Source of the DNA: Anthonomus grandis grandis
Taxonomy: Eukaryota; Arthropoda; Insecta; Coleoptera; Curculionidae
NCBI RefSeq assembly: GCF_022605725.1
Contig: NC_065552.1
Coordinates: 29,957,879 to 30,021,878, forward strand
Length of the DNA stretch: 64,000 nucleotides
Direction: 5' to 3'
Part shown: piece after piece, positions 55,177 to 64,000 of the stretch
Position numbering within the stretch: the stretch's first letter is position 1
Layout: every line of letters starts with the position of its first letter
Program-made: the position numbers and the translations under genes
The notes under the pieces: model-generated
Seen by the model: the letters and a program-made list of their open reading frames with translations, nothing else
Told to the model about the DNA's origin: nothing
Databases searched by the model: none

Positions 55177-55372
55177 TTTGTGTTAATATCTTCAGCTAAA
55201 CTCTGCTTATATCAAACTGATGTATAGATGGCTAGGGTCTACGTTCGCGTCTCGACATGTTTTTGAGCAGTCGAGACGCAGCCGTTGACGGCCGGACGTT
55301 GCGACTTCGAGTCACGACGCTTCAAGGAAAACGACCGCGAACGCTGGACGTCGCTAGGAAATCACACCTTAA

Positions 55373-55560
55373 AAATTATTATTTCTTCTATTGAAAATTG
55401 CCTCCCTGGAAAACTTTGCTTCGTCGGTCCAAATTATTTTTCTTAAAAGCGTTTTTCAATATATCTAAACAGCGTCTTCATGAAATATAGATCAAAATGT
55501 TTTTACCGAATTCTACCCTTCTGTTATAGCCCTGTGGTTTCAAAGCCTTTGATGAATTTA
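55373..55560 (-). pseudogene. Tc1/mariner-superfamily transposase, 5' half of the split relic
   Basis: Minus-strand blocks are LKPQGYNRRVEFGKNIL and IIWTDEAKFSREAIFNRRNN (first catalytic aspartate region). It stops at the Harbinger target site; the 3' half resumes at 52353. Confidence 0.65.
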
Positions 55561-55962
55561 TATGGATGTACCTACTTTGATATTTTTTGAATTGAATAAT
55601 AATGCAAGTCTAAATCACCCTTAGCACTTCTAATAGAAGCTTATGGATATGTAAATATGCAAATACAAGTAAAATATGCCAATACATTCATAATATTATC
55701 TTTATTGGTAACTGGCTTTGTTTTATATAATATTCAGGTTCTAATTTAAAGCCTTGAAACCTTCAAACTTTCGCCGATTCATTGATGGTAGATCTGGATA
55801 CATTTCGTTAAATTCTACATGTTCTTGCTATTGTATTTGATCACATTGTTCATGGAAAATAAATAGCCTCACTAAAACCTCATTTGAGTACTTCATTCCA
55901 TTTTTGACATTTTAATTAAGTTGATCATTATACATAGTGTTAATATTCCACTGTATATGTCA
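55561..55962. other. No gene recognised
   Basis: Intergenic AT-rich sequence. The left part may be further decay of the split transposase. Confidence 0.4.
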
Positions 55963-57251
55963 CCCAACTAGCAATTTTAGTTACGGCTACAACATTGTTT
56001 GACTATATTACTTTATTCAAGTAATAAATCGGTAACTGTTACCAAAAAAATACCTCATAAGTTTAAATAACTGCCAAGTAAAAAATAGTAGTAAGAAATA
56101 CGTAATATTAAAATAATACTTGACTATATAGTAATTATTACTTTGCGGTAACTCTGATGGTAGATAATACCGCTTAGCGACCTGACCTAATTACCTTTAC
56201 AACGTCGTTACTATAAAGTAGAAAATATGGGTCGGTGGGACGATTAAATGGGAACTTTTAAGTAAGCGCGATTACAAAGTTAAATTTCAAGTTCTTGCGA
56301 CTACATAGGAACATCAAAATATTACCACGCAGTAATACACTTTGAAGTAATATTATCAGTAACAAGCCCGAAATAGTTACCCTTATTTCTTCTTTAAAGT
56401 AATATTTACCACCTTGGCTATTAAAGCAAATTACCCTAAAGTAATTATTTCTACTATGCAGTAAAATATACTTTATAGTAGCATTTTTTTGAAATAATTT
56501 ACTTATTCCTAAGTCATTTTTACTTTGAAGTAACAAAAGAAACTTCTTGGTAACTCTAACAACAATTCGCCATATTTTTTTAATTATTTGACTCCATTTT
56601 GTGAAAAGGTATTGCACGATTTTATGAGCTTGCTAAAATCGGAATACTTTTACATTTTATGCAATTTTTATTAAATTATAGACTTCTTATATTTATAGGA
56701 GTAAAGAGGAGTGAAAAAAATTATCTACCTTCTTTAAAAAATTAAATTTAAATATTTAGACTTGGCATATTTTTTTGTTAAAAGTCATTATTTTAATGAG
56801 GCGTTCTTTATTTTTGTCCTATATTGCCTATGTTTAACAGTAAAATTTGCTTCGTTTACATTTTTCAGCTATACAATATCAGCTATATTAAATATGAAGT
56901 AGATTAACCCCGATACAACACCATCACTTAGAATAAAGACGGACATATAAAATTATTTGTGTTGACAAAGAAAGAGAATCAAAATGTTTGCATAATATTG
57001 TCTCAGTAACTTCTTAGTAACCAGCACTGCACAATTACTACTTTATGACATCCTGAAAGCCACTATGGGACGTTAAAAAGAAGTTCCCGGGACGATAAAT
57101 TTACGTATTTGCGACAGCAAAATCATTCCCAATTTTGGTAAAAAAGTGGTAACAGAACGGTGCCTAAACGGTTCCCGCAACTAGTAGCCACAACTTTAAA
57201 GTATTCTTTATAGTCGCGATTACGTAGCTGTTGCCAAAAATGCTAGTTGGG
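55963..57251. mobile_element. Non-autonomous DNA element with CCCAACTAGCA ends
   Basis: CCCAACTAGCAATTTTAGTT at 55963 and the reverse complement of the right end (CCCAACTAGCATTTTTGGCA, ending 57251) begin imperfect inverted repeats that extend through a shared AC-GCTAC block. A CA dinucleotide lies immediately outside each end and may be a target duplication. Inside, the words AAAGTAAT and AGTAATTATT recur many times on both strands. No transposase was found. The superfamily cannot be named from the ends alone. Confidence 0.65.
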
Positions 57252-58049
57252 CACTGTTATTTGGACATTGTGACATTTTCAAGGCTAACTAAGTAATTTA
57301 CAGAACAAAATTGATTAAAATTATCAAATTTCATGAAAATAAGTATTTATTTCTGAAACGTGGCTTCTTAGATATAGGAATACGTTATATTAAATTAAAG
57401 GTATTTTAACTTTCCATTAGAAGATTAAATAGTGTTCAATTTAAAAAAAAATACTTTTTGCCATTTTCGTAAATGAAACATAATTTAATTTCGGAAGACC
57501 CTGTATAATGCTGATTAAATCAGGCTGTGGGAAGTTAATCAAGATGGTCTTTTAAAGTTCTGTTTAAAATTTGAGCTTTTTATAAACTTAAATCGCTGAG
57601 AAATAAACAAATAGTTATTTCTTGGTTTTTAACAAAACAGTACGCAAAATATTTTTTTTTGAAAAACGATAGAAATAGGTATAGGAAAGTAGGATTAAAA
57701 AAGACTCGCACGAATAAATCAATTTAAATATCTAATTTCTTGGTCATTTTTTCTATCACATTCACCACAGTTTTCGCGTAAAAAATTAAATACCACATTA
57801 ATTTTTAGTTAATCTCTCTAATAAATCTCTAAACTTCCTGAATTTGAACCAATCTAAATCTTTTATTCCCCCAACTTCAGATAAAATTTAGACAAAAAAA
57901 AACTAATATCATAAATAAACCATTTATTACAATAAAATTCAATGATCATTACAAATAATAGATAACATGCTAATTAAAAACAATGAGCAGTAAAAAACGT
58001 AACTACAAACTAAACGGATTTCATTTATATTCAAAAACAGAAAACTCAT
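57252..58049 (-). other. 3' flank of the zinc-finger gene
   Basis: AT-rich. An AATAAA on the minus strand at about 57928-57923 lies some 120 bases beyond the stop codon of the zinc-finger gene and is a reasonable poly(A) signal. Nothing else recognised. Confidence 0.45.
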
Positions 58050-61000
58050 TTACGTATTCGTTTCAAGATTTTTCTGTTGTTGTTGCTGTTGTAAAAAGAT
58101 CGGCTTTCTGATGAACAACTTCTCGGAGGGAGTTGTGTCGCCAGCTCTTCGGTCATGAATGCGTGCGTGTCGCACCAATTTGTCTTTTCTACCAAAACTT
58201 TTCGGACATTTCATGCATTTGAATGGCCTCAATCCAGTATGGGTGACCACGTGACGATCCAATTCGCGTTTGCGGATGAAGGATTTCGTGCAGATGTGGC
58301 AACAAAACGGTCGGATTCCTTCAAAAGAAAATCAATTCATGATTATTCAAATTAATAATAATAATAATAAGGCAGGGTAGGTAATAATTAATAAATACTA
58401 AGGTCTTTTGTTGACTATAAATATTTAAAAAAATATCTATAAAATAATCAATTGGCCGAGGTTCAGGTCATACTGTTGCTGTCCCTCATGCAAATGACAA
58501 AATATGTGTACTAATTAAGTTTGGAATGAGAACAAGAATTTGTTTCGGTCTCTTACCTGAATGTCTAGAGATGTGGTACTTTAAATTATCCGGAGTAGAA
58601 AAGCTTCTCGAACAAATTTTACATTTATGGGGTTTATTTGCCTCAGGACTTCTACTGCTACTCAAACTATCATCTGTGGTATGGTTTTCACTGAATTTAC
58701 TTGGTGAATCTTCATTCTACGAAATAAAGTTTTCTTTATTATCATAAATATTATTTCTTAAATATTCTTACATTCACTCTATCTATACCGTCGTAATCAT
58801 TCTTCTGAGGTGACCGATTCAAACTACTTTCGCTGTGATTAAATTCACTATGGTTAAAAGGGTCCAAATTTATGACCTAAAAAATAAAAATGTTTAAATT
58901 CGAAAACAAAAGCCACTTTTCTTTTACTTACCATATTTTCTTCTGACTTTTCCTGGTCTTTGACCACGTCGTTATTAAATTCAGGCAAACCAATTCCGTC
59001 TCGACTTATTTGCAAGTCTTTTGACTTATCTTTCATATTTTGTGGCCAGTGACGTTTCTCGTGCCTGAATAATTTGTCTTTTCTTCCGAATGACATATTA
59101 CAAAAATTACACCTAAAAAATTAGTATTTTGATATTATGCAAGAATAGGTTAATAATTTTATACTAAAAAAAACCAAGAATTAAGGACTATTATAGGTAT
59201 ACAACGTTCTATTTAGTATTTACGGTATTGATAATTTAAAGATATTTACAATAAGATACATAGCGTATATACAGGGTGTAATAGGGTATATATAGAATTT
59301 ATATACCTTAAATATTACTTTAATCTAATCTTTATTGACAGATATTAACTAGAAGCTATATCAGTAATAATTTTTAAAATTAAAAAAAGAATAGTTTTTA
59401 GTTAACATATGTTAATGAATATGAGTGGTTAAGCAGAGTAGAGTTCTGAAGTTTGCTAGTTTAAAATAAGACTCTTGTTTCTAATATACAATGCTAATAT
59501 GTGTACCAATTTTATCTGGAAACGAAGATGTCCTTTTTCTTCACTTGTAACGATTTTTGACACTTGTTGCTGAATTAATTATTAACATCTGCATATAATT
59601 CGAATTTTACCATAATTCTCATTACTGCTGTATGGTATATATTTTTCCCTGGATGTCTGTTGTTAAATATATCAGCTATTTCACGTTAAGTTTAATAATT
59701 ATCACCAACGATTAACACAATTTCTATTTTTTCTTCCATACTAAACTTCACCGGCATGTTAGCAAATTTTATTTCACGTTCACTGTCAACCAATTCTTGC
59801 TATCAAGAAATCATTTGTTTATCAGTGCATCCTATATTTCACGTAACTACAGTTATATTTGTATTATTATTGCAGTTAAAAAAGAGAAAGATTTTTTTCG
59901 ATACATTTCGATGTAATCGCATATTTAAACGTAGTTTTTAGTTCTTATCAACTTTTCTAAACTGAACAATTTTCGATATTGACAAAAATAAGGAATTTTA
60001 TTCTCCAGCAAAATTCATGTTTTCTGATGGTTGAATTCTAGGTGTTGGACCAAGCAGAACTTTTTATAAAGATTTTTTTCTTTAAATTAAAATTAAAAAA
60101 GTTTGCCATATGGTGCGAACTTAAGTGGACACACTGTTTTTTAATAGCCTTTAACATATTTGAGAAAAAATCAACTACCGGATATTTAATGTTGAATACC
60201 TATATAATGTATATAAGTGGATTTGCGGACCCATGTTAGTTAAAACTTTTTTCAAATTTTTAATGAGAGAAGAGCTCATAAAATTAGGCCCTGGATTTTT
60301 CGACCACCCTGCATACGTATCTATAAGTTTAAATGAGTCTATTAAGGTAACAATCAAAACAACTAATCGTTTTAGTGATAATATTCAGTGTTAGAATTTT
60401 ACTGCGATATGAATATAAACAATATTACACTTCAATTTGGTAGCATCAAATTATGCTATATTATCATTGCAGTGATTGAAAGTGAATAACTATGTTGATC
60501 TATTAAAGCACGTCAATTTCAAGACATAAAAATAAACTTAATTCTATAAATTGGCAAATGAAAGCAACATGGTATATTATATACTCTAATGTTATTCATG
60601 TATTAAGAATAATAATTTCCTATGTAAAAGAAAAAAATCCAATAAAATAAAATTGTATGCATTTTTTTTGCGTAAAAAAACATCTTTAGGTTTAGCATTA
60701 ATCAAAAATTGACTAGACTATCAAACTTACATTAAATGTTGACAAAATCAACCACATAGCTTTCTCCCTAACAAATACCAATCGTCCTAATTTTAATAGC
60801 ATCCAGGTAAATGGATTTGAGAATGAAATAAGGGATGTACAATACACTAAATATTTAGGAGTAATCATTGACCAGACAGTGGAAACATGTGTTAAGATTA
60901 ACTAATAACCTTAAAAAAATTATTTCGGAAATTTTATATGATTAGGGAAATTCTAAACGAACAACTTTTGATATGTGTTTACAAAGCTCTTGTAGAGTCT

Positions 61001-64000
61001 TTAATTAGATATGCTATAATTAGTATGGGGAAGTTCTTACGAACATGCATTAAAACCTTTAAAGCCAATCCAAAGTTACATTCTTAAAATCATTTTTAGA
61101 AAGCATAAAGTGTTACCAACATACCTACTTTACAGTGAAAGAATTCTGGCGATTCGATCTTTATATATTTTAAATGTTTTATATACGAAAACCCTGAAAT
61201 AGGTGTACATGTTAGTCATTCTTACTCTACCAGGCTTAATGTTGAAGGAAACTTACATATTCCCACTAGTACTACCAACCTAAACCTTAGGTCATTTCAC
61301 TAACATAGTGAAAGAATATACTACATTTTGCCGCTAACAGTAAGAATGACAGGGAACAGAAAAGCTTTTAATAACAAATGTATCACTTTTATAGCTCATG
61401 ATTTTGAAAAGTTTTAAACATTATTGTAAATCGTTTTTCTTGATTCAAACTAATAAAACTTTTTTTTTTAAATTCAATTATCAAGCTAATTAAGTTTTGC
61501 TATAAGTTTCAGCTAATGGTGCACACTATATCTTATTTTAATACTTATCCAGTTAGTTTTTATTGTTAAACTCTTAGTATTATGGTTATTATGGTACATA
61601 CAGAAATTAGGTTTTCTAGGTACCATATATACAATAGTGAACATAAAAATTTTTGTATAATATAAACATGTATGTAACAATTTAATTTTGGTAATATATG
61701 ACTATGAGTATGAGTATTTCTATAAATACCTGAACGGCTTTTGTCCCGTATGCACCATGGCATGCCTATTCAAATCCCCCCTGGATGTAAACGTCCTAGG
61801 ACACTTCGGACATACAAAAGGTTTCGTCCCCGAGTGGATTCGCATGTGCTTCGATAAATTCGTGTTTCTAGAGAAGGATTTTAAGCAGACGCTGCAAGTA
61901 TACGGCTTTACACCTGAAACCAAAGTAAAAAACGCCCGTTTAATATTAAAAAAAAAAACACTTTCGAATTTCGTTTTCTTACCTGTATGCACAATAGTGT
62001 GTTTCCTCAAGTCAGACCTCCTGGCAAAAGTGCGGTCGCACTGCGGACAATTATACGGTTTATCATTTTTATGTACGTTTTTCATGTGAGCGGAATAAAC
62101 GAGGCGATCGCCGAAACTCATCACGCAAATCGAACAATTGTACGGTCTATCCGAGTTGTGAGAATTTGACTCGTGCTCCGTACATTCTGCCTAGAACATT
62201 AATAACATCAGTTTATTTCGGTTAGTAATTATAGGGTTAACCGTCAAGACTTGAGTCAAAAAAATTGTATGAACTATTAACCAATCGTGACTACAAAAAA
62301 GACCACTTTCACTTTGGTCATGAAATTCTAAACTTAAAAAGTTAGGTTTGTTTGTTGGCAGTAATCGTTTTAGGCATTATAACATTGATGTTGTATAAAA
62401 AAAACTTAGTATTTTCTTTTAAATAAAACTTTAATCCCCTGTATTTTAAAAAGCATCTTAGGGCTACGGTTTATGTGAACTGTTTGACATAAAATCAAAC
62501 CACGAATGTCACATTGCCACATTGAGCAATTCTGTAGAATATATGTGTTTTGAGACATTCTGTGGCAAAATAAGAATTGTGAGCAGCTTGAGGCAAATAA
62601 TCGGACGGATTTATGTAAGATAAAAAGATGGTGTGACGCTAATAAGCTGTTCTTTAATATTTCTAAAACAAATCTTTTAAATTTCAAATGTGCATTTAAT
62701 AATGTCTTTTTAAGTAATAATATATTGTCTGCTAATGTGAGCAAATTTCTTGGGTTGTATATTGATTCTGGGTTAAAATTTGAAAATCATATAAGCACAT
62801 TATGTAATAAAATTTCCTCTGGCTGTTATGCTCTTCATGTCATTGTGAATAATTTAAACAGCTCAGTGGCTAGAGCTTCATATTTTTCTTTAATTGAATC
62901 CCATCTTCGTTATGGTCTTTGTTTTTGGGGATCCTGCTCTCAGTATGTCTTTAATAAGATATTTATGTTGCGAAAGAGGGCTATTAGATGTTTATTTAGG
63001 GTCGGTCCTCGAGCGACTTGTCGTCTCTTATTTGTTAAACGCAAAATTCTGACCTTGTACTGTATTTTTATTTTGGAAACAGTCTGATTTTTAAAAAACA
63101 TAATGGTGAACTCTCGGGTAAACTAAATGTGGAGAATATAGTTTATAATACCCGGCATGCCTCTTATATCAGATTGCCAATCCGCCGGTCTGAACAAGTA
63201 AAAAAAACAGTGGTGTATAATGGAAAGAAAATGTTCAATCATCTACCCTTATCCATGCGCCAAAGTAACAACAGCTTGGAATTTAGGCGCCCTACCAAAG
63301 CTTTTTTGTTAAAAAAAGGGCTACTGTAGCCTCATAGAATACCTTTCTGAAGTATTTTAATACAAATTATTAAATAGGTTTGCCATTCACATCTTTCAAA
63401 TTTAATTTTATTATCTTTATTTCAACGTATTCATGTAATATTTTTTTAGTAAAACATTCTAATTTTATTGTTTTATGGAACTAAAATTATTAAGTATGTA
63501 TATTTTATGACCCTTCACTCTGGTGATGGTTTTACCTGTGTGTGTTTTCTTTTACGACTGGCTATTTTTAACCTGATTTTTTGTTGTATATATTACCTGG
63601 AACAATTTTTGTAACATCTTTATTTTATTTTAGTTATAACTGTATTTCTTAGGCTTTGTTAACAACAATGCATGTTTTGTTTTGACATTAAAGCATATTT
63701 TGATTTGATTTGATATAAGAATTCCCATGAGACAACTTACTTTGTCGGTAAAGGCGTGATCACAAAAGCGACACATCGATACATTTTTCCCTTCCAATTC
63801 ATTGGGATCCACATCGCTATGCCTCGTGTCTGACTCATATTCTGATTCGTAGTCCATCGAGTTCGGATCTACCACCTAAAACAACGCTCAAATTATACAT
63901 TTACCTCTTTAAAGTAAAGGAAACTTTGTAATCCAAGAATTTCGATTATTCTCTCACCATAACAATATTTTCGTCATCTCCATTGACCATTTGATCATAT
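58050..64000 (-). CDS. C2H2 zinc-finger protein, nine fingers visible, 5' end outside the window
   Basis: Exons on the minus strand: 64000-63958 (open to the right), 63875-63741, 62190-61983, 61913-61730, 59112-58932, 58876-58772, 58716-58557, 58318-58050. All have AG/GT borders and matching phases, giving about 427 codons. Finger 1 (CRFCDHAFTDK|AECTEHE) is split by an intron. Others include CSICVMSFGDRLVYSAH, CPQCDRTFARRSDLRKH, CSVCLKSFSRNTNLSKH, CPKCPRTFTSRGDLNRH, CNFCNMSFGRKDKLFRH, CKICSRSFSTPDNLKYH, CHICTKSFIRKRELDRH and CMKCPKSFGRKDKLVRH. TGxKP-type linkers join fingers 4-5 and 5-6. An acidic/serine-rich linker separates fingers 6 and 7, an acidic stretch precedes finger 1, and a Q6 tract lies near the C-terminus. 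It is a likely nuclear DNA-binding protein, but the ortholog and target are unknown. Transposon debris fills the two largest introns. Confidence 0.9.
59520..60115 (-). pseudogene. Mariner-like N-terminal transposase relic with one element end
   Basis: The minus strand reads MPVKFSMEEKIEIVLIVGDN from about 59758, then two stops, REIADIFNNRHPGKNIYHTA and VMRIMVKFELYADVNN, a helix-turn-helix start as in insect mariner-type transposases. Upstream, 60115-60080 reads CAGTGTGTCCACTTAAGTTC and CACCATATGGCAAAC, similar to the end of the MITE at 54771-54895. The catalytic part is absent. Confidence 0.55.
60116..60709. other. Intron sequence, no element recognised
   Basis: AT-rich intron of the zinc-finger gene; no frame of interest. 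Confidence 0.4.
60710..61420 (+). mobile_element. Reverse transcriptase C-terminal relic (family R)
   Basis: Blocks: KINHIAFSLTNTNRPNFNSI, VQYTKYLGVIIDQTVE, REILNEQLLICVYKALVESL, and after further breaks SYILKIIFRKHKVLPTYLLY, ERILAIRSLYILNVLY and NNKCITFIAHDFEKF before a stop. It is the same family as 43039-43900 (NANRPNY there, NTNRPNF here). It is antisense to the host gene. Confidence 0.7.
62590..63712 (+). mobile_element. 5'-truncated non-LTR retrotransposon with TTTGA-repeat tail
   Basis: CKIKRWCDANKLFFNISKTN, VSKFLGLYIDSGLKFENHIS, HLRYGLCFWGSCSQYVFNKI and IRCLFRVGPRATCRLLFVKR follow one frame from about 62590 to 63087. A single frameshift leads into RHASYIRLPIRRSEQVKKTV and the natural stop at 63329. 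The 3' UTR ends CATTAAAGCATATTTTGATTTGATTTGAT at 63712 (quoted in parts: ATTAAAGCATATTTTGATTT plus GATTTGAT). Few breaks suggest a recent insertion. It lies antisense in an intron of the zinc-finger gene. Confidence 0.85.

Larger units (their letters stand above)
52357..55369 (+). mobile_element. PIF/Harbinger DNA transposon, full length, inactive
   Basis: The element of 3013 bases begins AGGTGTGATTTCCTATCGAC and ends with the near reverse complement; about 35 bases of the ends are alignable (AGGTGTGATTTCCTA, then CGACGTCCAG and GTTCGC). TAA at 52354-52356 and 55370-55372 flanks it, the expected trinucleotide duplication. It carries two genes, a HARBI1-like nuclease on the plus strand and a MADF-BESS protein on the minus strand, whose exons alternate. 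A small MITE is inserted at 54771-54895. Both genes contain stops or frameshifts, so the copy cannot move by itself. Confidence 0.92.

Noticed and set aside
61688..62089. 133-codon plus-strand frame
   Set aside because: Antisense shadow of the zinc-finger exons at 62190-61730.
1..64000. tRNA, rRNA, operons or bacterial signals
   Set aside because: None were seen; gene structure, splice signals and element families are those of an insect nucleus. Small RNA genes could be missed by eye.

Overview
The window looks like insect nuclear DNA, most probably from a beetle. It is AT-rich, its genes have short exons split by GT-AG introns, and it is packed with decayed transposable elements (jockey/CR1-like and RTE-like non-LTR elements, Tc1/mariner, PIF/Harbinger, hAT, DIRS). 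The beetle assignment is an inference from the overall look of the genes and repeats. No bacterial features, tRNA or rRNA genes were seen.

Only three host genes can be supported. (1) A Uev1A/UBE2V-type ubiquitin E2 variant lies on the minus strand at 17068-16557. Two coding exons are clear, but the C-terminal exon was not found in the 16.5 kb downstream. (2) A complete aralar-type mitochondrial aspartate/glutamate carrier lies on the plus strand at 25393-48822. Its 12 coding exons join in frame to 671 codons plus stop, and a second possible first exon sits at 20920-20967. (3) A C2H2 zinc-finger gene lies on the minus strand at 64000-58050. Eight exons and nine fingers are visible, and the 5' end runs off the window. 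Genes 1 and 2 are divergent. The three show no pathway link; they are simply neighbours.

Layout: 1-16.1 kb is a graveyard of elements. It includes a DIRS-like element (5004-7557) that still shows inverted terminal repeats and an internal complementary region, and a three-level nest at 12.0-13.9 kb (a MITE inside a mariner inside a non-LTR element). 16.5-17.1 kb is Uev1A. 17.3-25 kb holds retroelement fragments and a four-copy tandem repeat of about 340-365 bp (23441-24950). 25.4-48.8 kb is aralar, whose introns carry two nearly intact DDE transposons (38588-40129 and 40295-41587, both TA-flanked) and many reverse-transcriptase relics. 48.8-58 kb is intergenic: an LTR-like stretch, a hAT relic, a full-length PIF/Harbinger element (52357-55369, TAA duplications) and a 1.3 kb non-autonomous element (55963-57251). 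58-64 kb is the zinc-finger gene, with further retroelements in its introns.

The most unusual observation is the Harbinger element. Its two genes, a HARBI1-like nuclease (+) and a MADF-BESS protein (-), appear to be interlocked, each lying partly inside the other's first intron. Other points of interest are the intact DIRS architecture, two hammerhead-like motifs, possible alternative aralar first exons, and the missing last exon of Uev1A. All work was by eye; no alignments or searches were run, so borders of decayed elements are approximate.
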